This document shows, piece after piece, positions 37,790 to 48,128 of a DNA stretch of 50,882 nucleotides. This DNA comes from Nemertoderma westbladi. Lineage: Eukaryota > Xenacoelomorpha > Nemertodermatida > Nemertodermatidae. The stretch covers positions 1 to 50,882 of the forward strand of contig JAUCBJ010002604.1 in the NCBI GenBank assembly GCA_032718475.1, written 5' to 3'. The stretch's first letter is position 1, and the number at the start of each line of letters is the position of its first letter. Under the pieces are notes generated by a model, which saw only the letters and a list, made by a program, of their open reading frames with translations, did not search any database and was not told the DNA's origin. A program made the position numbers and the translations under genes.

Positions 37790-39298
37790 ATGACTGAGTT
37801 GATAGAAGATGATCTTGGTATCAGGGAGCGATATACTCTACCTTTACAGGCGTTTGTTGATAGCTTGATACACGGCGACGCTGGTCCAACTACTACGGAG
37901 GACGATGGTCGTTATATCGAACCGCCAATGTCCGCGTGAATTGGACTATAGAAAATTCACCGCTCGCTATACGCCTCGTAATGGTACGTATATGGACTTC
38001 TTAACTACCGGCCATCCTATAGATTTACACGATACGGACGATGTAGACACCGAAAGGGAAATGGTTTTATTTAAATATCCTACCCAGCGGAGGCGGAACG
38101 ATAAACCGAGAATGGAACACGAGAATTCTATTCGAAACAGACTCGAAAGAGAAGACATTGAAGAGCCGGATAAACGCAGCGACTTCAACGATTATCTGGA
38201 ATTCCTGAGAGAAACATATCTCAATATTGCCAATCAACAAAATCTAGAAACTCGATATCCTCAAGGTATACATAATGATCCTATGATAGAACTCAAACGA
38301 CTCTATTTCACTATGATGTATCTTACCACCGATCGACCGCTACCTGTCATCCCAGATAGCTTCGAACAGATGGAGGAATATTGTAAAACCGAATAAATAT
38401 CACCCGCGTTTCCCCTATAAGACGTGCGTCTTTGGTATTATTGCGATGAATGCCCAAGACCCAACCAACAAACGGAAAGACATAAACATCCACGGAGACG
38501 TTGCTTTAAACACGGTTTTACTCGCTATATTTACGGGAGTTTCGAGCGAAACTTGTTCGATGTATCAGCTACGCTCATTCGATTCAAACGATCCTTAAAT
38601 AAACCTATGATCAGAGTTCCGGAATACTCGGTCAGACCTCCTCATTCCCTAGTTAGACCTCAGACTCTTGATCCGAATAGTATCACGGATCCTCACGAAC
38701 TGTGCTCACTGTTCAAAGATCTAGTTTTACCCGAACAGTTAGTCGGTGGCACTCCGGTTGTGGGCTCCCTAGATATTCGCCCATCTTACCTAGCCGGATT
38801 GGGACGCGGACATCTAATATCGCCATTCAACCGTATCATCGTCCCTGTTTAACCTGATACAATCTGTCACCGAGGCGGAGGAAAGAGTTGTACGAAACTC
38901 GTTGGACACTATTCGTCAAAAGATCGGAAAATGAACCTACAATTGTTTAGAAAAACGTAGATTGCAACAGCAAGTCCAAGCGGTAAACGAATTAACTTTA
39001 TCTCAGTTCGATCAGGAAATTCAGAATCTCTAAGAAGATATCGAACTTGGACGACCCTATTCTCTGCAAGAGTTTTGAACAAACGCATCCAACGATAAGC
39101 GTAGGAAAATCAGCTCGAGGAGAAGCATATCGAAATGGACGAGACATCGACCGTAACCCTAAACCTTCTGATGCAATTGTATTGCACCCTTCACCCAGGA
39201 GTTATAGCCCTCCTAGTAAAGTGGCTCGCCCCAAAGAGAAAAGGACTCTTGCTAGCCTCAAAAAACTGCGTAAACGCCGTCCGTGTAAGAAAGACTAA
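37790..39298 (+). pseudogene. Broken coding region of unknown family
   Basis: Several plus-strand frames lie end to end with few gaps. ATG 37790 opens a 49-residue acidic frame (stop 37937). Frame 37905-38396 codes 163 residues, highly charged. After TAA 38394 and another stop 24 bases on, the same frame codes 38424-38852, with CDEC and CFKH as a possible zinc site. Another frame carries about 30 residues (VTEAEERVV) to about 38930, then a Gln-rich, probably coiled-coil stretch LEKRRLQQQVQAVNELTLSQ, and a basic tail ends at 39298. The pieces read like one gene of about 500 codons with at least two stops and two frameshifts. I do not recognise any domain. It could be a gag-like or viral relic or a decayed host gene. 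Introns could explain some breaks, but no good splice pairs were seen. Confidence 0.55.
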
Positions 39299-39360
39299 CT
39301 GTTTAGAGTATTTTTATTTTTTAGAAACTGTGATTTTTTATATTTTATAGAATTAAATCC

Positions 39361-39540
39361 CATTTTCTGGGAGCGGTGTAAAAGCTTTTGCGGGATATAA
39401 CTGGCCCTTTTCTCCGCAATGTACTGTGTAAGGTGTTTTTAGAGGACATAACTAGCGATTTATCCGCTGTGTCTGCATGTGTGATTTAGCGGACATAAAA
39501 AGCCAGTTTTCCCACAATGCGCTCAAATACTCTAAACTAC
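39361..39540 (+). repeat. Three degenerate repeats of about 50 bp
   Basis: Units start near 39385, 39440 and 39487 with the pattern TTTRGMGGAYATAAM followed by a CCGCNNTGT-like end. They follow the coding relic directly and may be its 3' flank. Confidence 0.6.
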
Positions 39541-40670
39541 CTAACTCAAATGATGCAATCTACCAACCGATTTGCTGTACGCCTATAGGCTCTTTGTTCT
39601 GTTCGATCAACCAATCAGAACAATGATCCACCAATCAGAGCGATTTCGCCTTGTGTTGAATATGGGCTGCAAAAACCCGAATAGTTCGGCATTTAGACAT
39701 TCGTGGAACCTACAGAATCTGGAACTCGGCCAATGAGAGCTGTTTCTCTTTGTGTTGAAAGATACCTACAACAGCCCAGAGGGATCAGTTGTGTTGGTTT
39801 TTCCGAGCCTAGAAGACCGGCTTTGGAATTTCTGTGTTTTTCAGGCTTTTAGCCAAACATTAGTAGGCTTTGGTCATAGAACGTATAACCGTTATCTAAT
39901 CAATCTGACAAATCAATCTGACTAAACAATCTAAACAAACCACGGTGCAAACAATTCAATTCAAACAAACACCGCATTTTTACTGCTACTTACTGTTGGT
40001 TATTAATTATATCAGTTGATGGAATAATATTATATGTGGATAATATCGATAAATAATTATAAAACCCCCAATCTTCTTGATATACTGAAGGTAAGAGTAC
40101 CGGTTACATATAACAATTGCGACTTACATTAAAGTGGTTTTGGAGTGAATCTAATGCTATTTCATAGGCACTACATGAGTCAGTCGTTGTTTTCTTTATA
40201 TGTGACTAAAATTAGTGAAGGTCGGCAGATCGGTGTGCAGCATTGTGCGGTAGTGTGCATGATTGTGACTGATAACGAAGCATCTCCTAAAGAATGCGCC
40301 TTATACGTGAATCCATAGCCATCCCGTTGTGTCTAGTGTAAGTCATAACTCTGTTTACATATTTAGAGCGCCACGTCCTAAAGGAACTGTTAATATTTCC
40401 CGAAAGTGAATAATATTGGTCAGAGATTATATATTAACAATCAGTCGAATAATACAGTAGGCCTACACCGCAATAAGGTCAAAGCTTCCGAATCCAGTCT
40501 CCCGGGTATATCCAGCGGGTGAATGGTCGCGCATAGACTGGCTTCGGCTAATGTAGTGTAACAAATACTCGTCATAGGCTAAAGTCGATTTATAACCTAG
40601 AAGACATATAGATTTGGCAGGTTAAACTGCTAAAGGTCTAAAAGCGCGAACAGATTTCCACCTGGTCATT
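39541..40670. other. Non-coding spacer
   Basis: No coding frame or RNA gene is seen. CCAATCAGA occurs at about 39610 and 39632, close to the CCAAT word at 9310. TAGGCCTA occurs at 40458. Confidence 0.5.
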
Positions 40671-40869
40671 TTATTAAAACAGTTAAAGTGAACCTACTAC
40701 TTTAAACATTAAAAAACATTCTAGAATAATATTTTGAAGTATTTAAAGGCAACAGATTAACATTTTAAGGTAATTATTAGGAATTATAATTCTTTAAAAA
40801 ATATTCTAGAACAAAAAATATTTGTTCTTGAACATTTTTTTTTTACAAAACTATAGCTAATATAATAAC

Positions 40870-41590
40870 ACTAACATAATATTTTCGTTTTAGAACATTA
40901 ACGTCATCTTCTGTTAGACGTTAGCTATTGTTTTTTTTATGGTAGCTAGTGATTTCTTTTAGGTAGCTACTGTTTTTAAAATTACAAAACCAAATTTTTG
41001 GTACCTAATTTTTAATCAATTTTTTTACCATGTTATTGGATATTATCATGATGTTTTTCGTTCTAGAACATAAATTTCACCTTCTGAGAGAGGTTACCTA
41101 TTATTTTTTATTATGGTAGCAACCGGTAGTGTTTTTAAAGGTAGATAGTGATCTTAAAATTACAAAATAAATTTTATAGTGCCCCTTTTATTTAGACAAT
41201 TTCCATATCATCAATATATTCTCGCAATTAATAAAAAGATAAATAAATCTAGTAATAAGTAAAATAGGCCTAAATAAGTAAAATAAGTAAAAACTCTATT
41301 TTGAAATCCGCCTATATTTTGTATAAAATATAAAAAACTAGCTAGTGAATAATTACTAGCTACTTTGATTATCAAATAAAAATTACTAGCTACACCATGA
41401 CTCATAAATTATTCCATGCAAATATATAATTGAGAATTAAATTCCCGGTATATCTTACATTTACTAGCTAATAAATAGTGCTAGCTAACACAAAATCAAA
41501 ATTACTAGCTACCATCTTATTGTCAGAAGGTAAAATATTTGTTCTAGAGAAAAACCTCATGATAAAAGCAATTCATATGAAAAAATGGGT
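40870..41590. repeat. AT-rich foldback element with GTAGCTAG arms
   Basis: Left arm around 41044-41140 (TTATCATGATGTTTTTCGTT, then TTCTAGAACA, CACCTTCTGA and TATGGTAGC) is matched in reverse complement around 41490-41570 (CTACCATCTTATTGTCAGAA, then TCTAGAGAAAAACCTCATGA). A second, direct left copy lies at about 40878-40985. ACTAGCTA words fill the centre. No transposase is encoded, so it is a non-autonomous element of the MITE/foldback kind. Edges are approximate. Confidence 0.75.
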
Positions 41591-41711
41591 CAAAATTTGG
41601 GCGCCCACTACCAAGGGCGTAGTAATGCCGCAAAATCATTAGTAATAAAGTAAATAACCTTTTTTGTCGGCGTAACAAATAAGTGGGAACACAGCGGTAG
41701 ATTCTTTTGTC

Positions 41712-42378
41712 ATCTGGCGTTCCATTGATCAGCTACTCTCCTTACTTTGTGTGTACCGGTACATCTGGCGTTCCATTGATCAGCTACTCTCCTTACTTTG
41801 TGTGTACCAGTACATCTGGCGTTCCATTGATCAGCTACTCTCCTTACTTTGTGTGTACCGGTACATCTGGCGTTCCATTGATCATCTACTCTCCTTACTT
41901 TGTGTGTACCGGTACATCTGGCGTTCCATTGATCAGCTACTCTCCTTACTTTGTGTGTACCGGTACATCTGGCGTTCCATTGATCAGCTACACTCCTTAC
42001 TTTGTGTGTACCGGTACATCTGGCGTTCCATTGATCATCTACTCTCCTTACTTTGTGTGTACCGGTACATCTGGCGTTCCATTGATCAGCTACTCTCCTT
42101 ACTTTGTGTGTACCGGTACATCTGGCGTTCCATTGATCAGCTACTCTCCTTACTTTGTGTGTACCGGTACATCTGGCGTTCCATTGATCAGCTACTCTCC
42201 TTACTTTGTGTGTACCGGTACATCTGGCGTTCCATTGATCAGCTACACTCCTTACTTTGTGTGTACCGGTACATCTGGCGTTCCATTGATCAGCTACACT
42301 CCTTACTTTGTGTGTACCGGTACATCTGGCGTTCCATTGATCAGCTACACTCCTTACTTTGTGTGTACCGGTACACAT
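41712..42378 (+). repeat. 51-bp minisatellite, 13 units
   Basis: ATCTGGCGTTCCATTGATCA recurs every 51 bases from 41712 to 42324, 13 times. Units differ only at a few sites (AGCTAC or ATCTAC, CTCTCC or CACTCC, one CAGTAC). Each joint holds the 12-bp palindrome TGTACCGGTACA. Since 51 is 17 codons and the unit lacks stops in several frames, both strands are open for more than 200 codons. Near identity shows recent expansion. Confidence 0.97.
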
Positions 42379-42785
42379 TGGAACTACATCTCGTGAACTG
42401 CATCGGATAAGCAATATTAATTACAGTACTTAGTAAATGTAAAGGCTAAATGGATAGTAAGAATCCGACTAAATGTGTGTAAATTTATTCGTTATTCTAT
42501 AAAACAGTACCAACCTTGTAGTTAATTCGATGTTATATGACACATAAACTCAGCATCACTTTAATTATTGGTACTAAAGCCACCAGAATTGTAATATTTC
42601 AACTAATTGTGATGTTTTTGTACAAAATTTACGACTTTGTTAGAAGTGCGTTACTGGTTTTTGGGAATCAACTATTCTAGAATACGGGGTTTCTAAGAAT
42701 ACTAACAATACAGTAATATTAATTCCGACCTGCACAGGAAATGCCACGTATACGTATTTTAATATATGTAAATGGCGGATGTTGA
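42379..42785. other. AT-rich spacer
   Basis: No coding frame, repeat or RNA gene recognised. Confidence 0.5.
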
Positions 42786-42806
42786 GGGTGGGTGGGGGGG
42801 GGGGGG
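42786..42806 (+). other. G-quadruplex-like run
   Basis: GGG-T-GGG-T followed by a run of thirteen G, enough for four G-tracts with one-base loops. It is isolated in AT-rich DNA. Confidence 0.7.
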
Positions 42807-42892
42807 TTATAGTAAGGTTATAGTTTGTGTAAGTAAGTAACCATTTTAGTTACAAATTGAGGGAAAGGAGCAGGTTACACCCTGCAAACCAC

Positions 42893-43090
42893 CCATGTTA
42901 ATCTAACGTTGGGTTTATGTTAGACATTCGTTAAAAATGACAGTTAGAATTGAACCATAAACCTACGTTAAAATACGTTAGAATTCTGTAAATTTTTAAC
43001 GTAAATTTTTTACTGTAATTATACGATAAAAATCAACAGAGATCTGACATTTACAAATTTTTTAACGTTGATTTAACGTTAGTTTTTAAC
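42893..43090. repeat. Inverted-repeat, TAACGTT-rich foldback sequence
   Basis: TAACGTTGGGTTTATG (about 42903) faces CATAAACCTACGTTA (about 42956), a stem of about 15 bp with one gap. Further AACGTTA words on both strands follow up to 43085. It looks like a small non-coding foldback element. Confidence 0.55.
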
Positions 43091-43104
43091 GATATGAAAC
43101 AATA

Positions 43105-43725
43105 TCAGTTAATATACAACATTAGTATTAGATTGCATACTAATTTATGCTTTATTGAAAGTGGTTTCCCAAGATTGCTTGATATCGTAAGCTTGATATC
43201 GTAAGCTTGATAAGCTAGCTTAGTTTTGGACTTAGCCTTAAATGCTTTAAATGGCACAAATTGATCTATACCAGACTTAAATATAGCGCTAAAATTGGAC
43301 CAGTAGTCGTTTACAGTATTACAATTACTATACGCATCTTGAAAATTACAAGTATCCATAAACTGTGGAAAACCAGTGTAGTCTGCATTTTTAAAATCGT
43401 AAAAGCCAACATTTACTTGTGATTCAGTTTGACAGGGCGATAAAATACTGAAGCAGACACTGGAATGATCGCTTGTTGAAAATCACTATCTCGAAAATCA
43501 CTATCAGCCACTATCTCGAGATCCTTGTACTCATCCTTCTCCGTAATCGAGTTTACCGGGACAGCCGCTATTTCCTTCTTTATCAGTAAAACCACGCCAC
43601 CACCAGTTGTAGTGGAACGATCTTTCCGATGAACATTAAACTTGTTTCCACCATTTATCATGCGATCCAAAAAACTTCCATTCATCCAGGTTTCAGTTAT
43701 TCCTATGATGACGAATCCTGGTTTC
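43105..43725 (-). pseudogene. LINE ORF2 relic: endonuclease and linker
   Basis: Read on the minus strand from about 43725. The first part has ITETWMNGSFLDRMING, then HRKDRSTTTGGGVVLLIKK, the signature of the apurinic-type endonuclease of non-LTR retrotransposons (the ETW and DR..GGGV motifs). The frame ends near 43413. A second part (43105-43359) has YWSNFSAIFKSGIDQFVPFK, typical of the linker between endonuclease and reverse transcriptase in jockey/CR1-like LINEs. The roughly 300 bases that should code the endonuclease C-terminal half are missing, so this is an internal deletion. No reverse transcriptase remains. The piece GGAATAACTGAAACC is duplicated at the upstream end. Confidence 0.8.
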
Positions 43726-44092
43726 AGTTATTCCTACGACGACTCCAGTTCTACTAACTTATTGTTACCGAGTGATTCCCCGAACTTATATATTTTATTC
43801 TAAGTTTATTAGGAGGTGGAGGAGGGGGTGGTAACCTAAACGGAATTTTAATTTACTATGAGAACAATGCCCCGTTTATAAGTGAGCATATAATTAATGC
43901 TGTGAACCCTCGGTAACTTCCTGATGTACAGTTCAGTATAAAACATTAGGAATTAGGATTCCCCTGCTCTAAGAGCCCAAGGGACTGGCATATAACAGTA
44001 CGGCTACTGGCTCTACTGCTGCCTGGTATAAATGGATGGATAAATGGGCCTGGATGCTATCTTCTCACCGGGAAGATAGCATGGGGGGGAGT
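43726..44092. other. Spacer with a perfect 11-bp hairpin
   Basis: 44054-44082 is ATGCTATCTTC, a 7-base loop, GAAGATAGCAT. It is followed by a run of G ending in GGGGGGGAG directly before TGTTAGCG. A hairpin next to a polypurine tract and LTR-like start suggests the tail of an LTR element, but no coding sequence lies upstream in the plus direction. Confidence 0.45.
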
Positions 44093-44440
44093 GTTAGCGT
44101 ATTCAATTCCGCTAGCCAGCCCCACAAAGTAGGCTTTAAACAATATTGGGAGCACGAGGTTGATTACCAATCAACGGTGTCACCCCAATAAACGGGGACA
44201 ACAGACCCCAGGGGAACACACAAACGGGGTCAGAGGTTACACCTCCGGGAGAGAGAGAATAACAGCAGTGGAGGGGAAACACTCCCAGAGAGATGGGAGG
44301 CGAGAAGTGAGTTATTAGCCAATGGGGGAAAGCATCGACTGAGTAATGTAATGCGGCCAACGGTGCACGGTAAACTGGGAAATAAGCACCCGTTCAGACA
44401 CCAAAACCACTGATAAGACAGCAACCAAGAAACGATATGC
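44093..44440 (+). repeat. Candidate LTR, possibly of BEL copy B
   Basis: Begins TGTTAGCGTATT after a purine run. It is richer in G and C than its surroundings, contains the hairpin GTTGATT-ACC-AATCAAC and lies directly before BEL copy B sequence. The end was not found and no second copy is present, so this is a suggestion. Confidence 0.35.
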
Positions 44441-45180
44441 TTGTCACCAACTATGAAGTGTTCCTCGGATCACTCTGGCTCAGACACGAAGGGATGTGAA
44501 AACATATATTATGGTGATGTGAACCCCAGAGGTAAGAAAAAATATAGCAGTCAGGGCAAGCCGAATAGGATCATACCTCCCCCCAAGTCTAATAGTTCCC
44601 CCAAGAAAGCATATACGGATAACCATAAGATGGGCACAACTTGTCACGACATGCTTCTTGTGTCTTAGACCGGGACATGTGAGACGTAAGTGCCAACTAA
44701 TAGACACGAAAACGTGTCCGGCGTGTCAAGGCTCCCATTACCCCTTGCTACACCTAGACCAGGCCCCGAAGGGAGAAATAGACCAACGTGTACAACTTCA
44801 CTGATTATGAGACAGACTCACCCGATGAAGGACCGGATGAATTCTACCCTGGAGAGTTTACAACGAATGCTGTAACCATGTTAGTGTGTATGAAGCCTTT
44901 ACCTATGAGGAACCCGTATTGGAAGATTGTTTCAAAATTGAGAACAATCCCAACACCCAGTCATTTCAGGATGCATGAGTCAGAGAGTTTTATTATCTAT
45001 GTGAATAAATGAGACTTAAAGAGTTAAAAAAAAAGTCAGAGAGTTTCCGGTGCTCCAATTCAGGCTCCACGCGGGAAGTAATAGTGTTGTGGTAAATGCC
45101 TTAATGGACACCAGGAGTACGGGCACCTTCATAGACGCAGAGTTAGCCGAATCATTGTTCGCCAAGGAACAAGGCATTAC
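44441..45180 (+). pseudogene. BEL copy B, gag zinc knuckle and protease part
   Basis: A basic stretch (about 44441-44640) leads into a zinc knuckle CFLCLRPGHVRRKC from 44652 and CPACQGSH..LLH, in a frame different from the upstream one. The sequence to about 45000 is acidic, as in copy A, but in shifted frames. Protease remains at about 45050-45170: MDTRSTGTFIDAELAESLF, where the Gly after the catalytic Asp-Ser/Thr is Arg, so the active site is damaged. It differs clearly from copy A in sequence and belongs to another BEL lineage. At least two frameshifts are seen. Confidence 0.82.
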
Positions 45181-46380
45181 ACACTATTTAACATTATTCC
45201 AGGACCCTAGATTATTTATTATCCTGGTGCTAATTTTTACTAGTTACGATTTTAGATATGGCATTTTTTAGCTGGATTAAAAATTATTATTATTACATGA
45301 AACTAACATTTGTTCTTTGAAGGTCACATAGCCGCATGCATACTGTACATCAAAGCGCTTTTCTCTGTGTCACTAATGCTGTATTCTTCATTTTGAAGGA
45401 CGAAGGTAATAACTCCTCTTGATGATGATGAAGTTTATCTGTTGTTTATATCAGTTCCGATTACTGATGGAGCCTCCAGCGGTCGTTCATACCTTTTTAT
45501 CTTGATCATCTCGGCGTTTTCTGGCCAAATGACGCGCACATACTCCAATATTTGGCGTTACTTTCTCTATTCTATTTGGTATATTCTCCAACCAATGATG
45601 TTGGTCTATTAAGTTTTTTGGGAACAGGTAAACTGTTGCCTTCTCTTCTTGCGAGGCATAATTTCCTTTACAGCCTGCTACAGAGCAATTGCGTGGCATC
45701 CCTAATGTGATGATTTGCAGAGATTATCATATTATCATATCATGTACTGTATGTTCGAACTAATTGACTGATAAATTATGAGAGATCTACTCACCTAATG
45801 CTACTTATAGATCATCTCTATTTAAATGTTAAAAATAATATAATCTAAAAATATTTCAATAATAAAAAAAACGTTTTAAAAAAAGTATCAACAACTACAG
45901 TAGCTAGTATGTACAGTACATGATCTTTTAACTTGATGAAACAAGTTCTAGAATAAAAAGTTAAGATTAAAACCCAGGCGTCCTAAACTATTTTATTGTT
46001 AAATTTGCTAGAAATTTCCACTGTGTTTCTGTTTACTATGTAATAGGCGATACTATTGTATGTGTGTGTACCCATAAACGAATTTTTGCTGCTATTTTTT
46101 TTTATCTAGTTTTTGTATTAGTAATTTTAGTAATAGTATTGTAGTATAATTTTCGCCAATACTGTAGTATTGCAACTGCATCTCTTTTATTTAGCTACTC
46201 TATATCTATAAACTAAGAAACTAAGATAATGAATACCGGCCTCTAATAAAATTAACACTGTATGCGAGCATCGCATCCTGAATACTGTATATACTATGTT
46301 CTAGAAGTCCTTGCTAACATTATCTGGGATAATGAAACGTTGTCAGTCCACGATTGAAACAAAGTAATATAAGGCATCCA
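45181..46380. mobile_element. Insertion of about 1.2 kb inside BEL copy B
   Basis: BEL similarity stops soon after the protease motif (about 45175) and starts again at MSTPQD (46388), where copy A has only about 100 bases between the same points. The interposed DNA is AT-rich and carries a THAP exon on the minus strand. TAACATTAT occurs near both ends (45193 and 46313), but terminal inverted repeats were not found. It may be a P-element-like DNA transposon remnant. Confidence 0.55.
45487..45699 (-). CDS. THAP-type zinc finger exon
   Basis: ATG at 45699-45697 (minus) opens a 70-codon frame beginning MPRNCSVAGC. It has the THAP pattern: MP at the start, Cys 5 and Cys 10, the FPK motif, a Trp, then Cys-x2-His (CARH) near the end, a C2CH zinc site that binds DNA. 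The THAP domain is usually about 80-90 residues; here it ends a little early, and AAG/GTATGA just before the stop looks like a splice donor, so this is probably a first exon. THAP domains occur in P-element-like transposases and in host factors. The rest of the protein is not seen on the minus strand before the BEL sequence, so the gene is partial or broken. Confidence 0.75.
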   Translation of the reverse strand: MPRNCSVAGCKGNYASQEEKATVYLFPKNLIDQHHWLENIPNRIEKVTPNIGVCARHLARKRRDDQDKKV

Positions 46381-46382
46381 TG

Positions 46383-47165
46383 CGATGTCCACACCGCAAG
46401 ATACCAGTGGCTGGGATAAGGTGTCTAACATTATAATGGTTGACATCCAGAATTTTGCCAAAAGTCAGGCAAAGACTGGGATGATGACGCCCTCGTAAGT
46501 AATCATAATATTCCACGTTTCACCCCACACTACCCAGGCCTACTGATGTTGATAGGCCAAAATGTACCAGAGGCCTTAGAGATTTTGGAGAAACGACCCA
46601 GACATCCAGAACCAATGTTAGCCTACGCCTTGTTACGCTTATGTTACTGTACCGGGTCCTCCCAGAAGACGCTGTTGGAGCGAAAAGGACCAACAAATAC
46701 AGACACTGACACTTGCAACTTAGTGACCCACCTATGCAATGAAACTATAGCGACGGAAGATGATGTCTTAACTACCCCTGACCAAACCGACAGCGGTAGT
46801 GACGCTCCCCTGTCCTCAGACCAAGACTGTTTCTTTACTAGGTACAGTGAACCCAATATCGTGACCCCGATGACCGACCAAGAATTGCTTACCACCCATT
46901 TGGAGTTGTGCAATTTGCTACACGCACCTCCCGACCTGCAGCAAGAACTGAGCGAGCTCGAGGAAGCCAGGCGTCTTCTAAAACTATAAGAACATACAGT
47001 TACTTGGATGCAGCAGGAGATACTCGAGCAAAACTCCAATGACAAGGCATTGTCAGTGGAAGAGGAGCGAGCAGATACAGAGAACCACCACCAGGTTTTT
47101 GCTGGAACAAGGCAAATACAAAGTGGGGCTTCCCTGGCGGTCCCCCCAACCTCGGGTCTGTTAGG
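46383..47165 (+). pseudogene. BEL copy B, region after the protease
   Basis: MSTPQD (46388) and MLIGQNVPEALEILEKRP (46546) match the same places in copy A (31935 and 32098). The latter frame runs to TAA 46987. The remainder, with NDKALSVEEERADTENHHQV (47038), matches copy A near 32550, and similarity ends near 47165, before reverse transcriptase. At least one frameshift separates 46388-46500 from 46546. About 60% of residues in the best tract agree with copy A by eye, so the relation is distant. Confidence 0.82.
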
Positions 47166-47230
47166 CAAAGGTCTGTTATTATTTAATATTTGAAACATTC
47201 TTACCCATAATGCCGCACAAGTCCATAAAA

Positions 47231-47362
47231 TGTGTCACCCTGCGCTCCATAGCCATGGAAATTCAAATGATAAAGACACAATGAATTGATATATTTTTGG
47301 TGGTTAATTCAAATCATTTGAATTTCCCGGGCTATCTATGGTCGGAGCAGATTGGCACCTTC
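47231..47362. repeat. Short foldback (MITE-like) element
   Basis: GGAAATTCAAATGAT (47257-47271) and its exact reverse complement at 47313-47327 form the inner stem. The similarity continues imperfectly outward for about 25 more bases (GTGTCACCCTGC against GCAGATTGGCAC). The total is about 130 bp with no coding capacity. Confidence 0.8.
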
Positions 47363-48128
47363 TGACCTATTCAGCTATATATTACTGCTGTACTGTATTC
47401 TGGTATTAATGACTTGTATCATGCAGTCATGCCTGCATGCCGTATTCTGGTATTCTGCATTCAGCATTGGACCGGTGCATATCTGCTTAATGCAATAGCA
47501 ACTGCAATACTGCACTACTGCAATAATTTATAACATTATATATATATATATACTAGAAAGCCAGCAAGCTGGCTGGAAGGAGCCCGGGGGAAAAATCCTA
47601 GCCAAGACTATTACAAAGAACTATGTCAGTTAGCAGTAAGTAAACTAAAATTGTCTAAACTGCAAGGCGTGAGGCTAGCTGACTTTGTGGCTCGCCCCAC
47701 ATAATAAAAAATGCAACTTAGCTACCACTAACAAAAATATAATATGAAGCAAATAATTTCATTATCAAGCACGTTTACAAGATATAAGATGCGATTACCG
47801 AATATTTATAAAAAATGCCCATGATGCACAACCAGATAAATAACAACGAATAGAGCCAAATAACAAATTTAGTTTCCTTCTATAGGTATTACCCCGTCGT
47901 CAAGCGGAATATCTCTTCCCAGTGAATTCTATGTGAATATGTAATATAGGTACTCCTTAGGCGGTAGGCCAGAACGGTCTCCTTAAATACATGCAACTAC
48001 TGTATTATAGTGTAGGTCAACTATAAAACATTTTGCAATCCACAGTGAGTAACAACTGCAATAGGACACAACACACTGCTTTGTGTAACTAAAATTCATT
48101 CTCCTGATCCACCCCCTAACATAGCAGA
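47363..48128. other. Spacer with short repeats
   Basis: No coding frame. Words such as CTGTATTCTGGTATT recur at 47391 and 47441, a TATATA run is at 47538-47552 and AGCCAGC-AA-GCTGGCT forms a 7-bp hairpin near 47560. Confidence 0.5.

Noticed and set aside
43165-43215. AAGCTTGATATC-like string resembling a cloning polylinker
   Set aside because: GCTTGATATCGTAA is a local tandem repeat; no other vector sequence is present.
44136-44424. Minus-strand frames of 64-74 codons in the GC-richer block
   Set aside because: Overlap each other in different frames and show no domain; the block reads better as LTR-like or non-coding.
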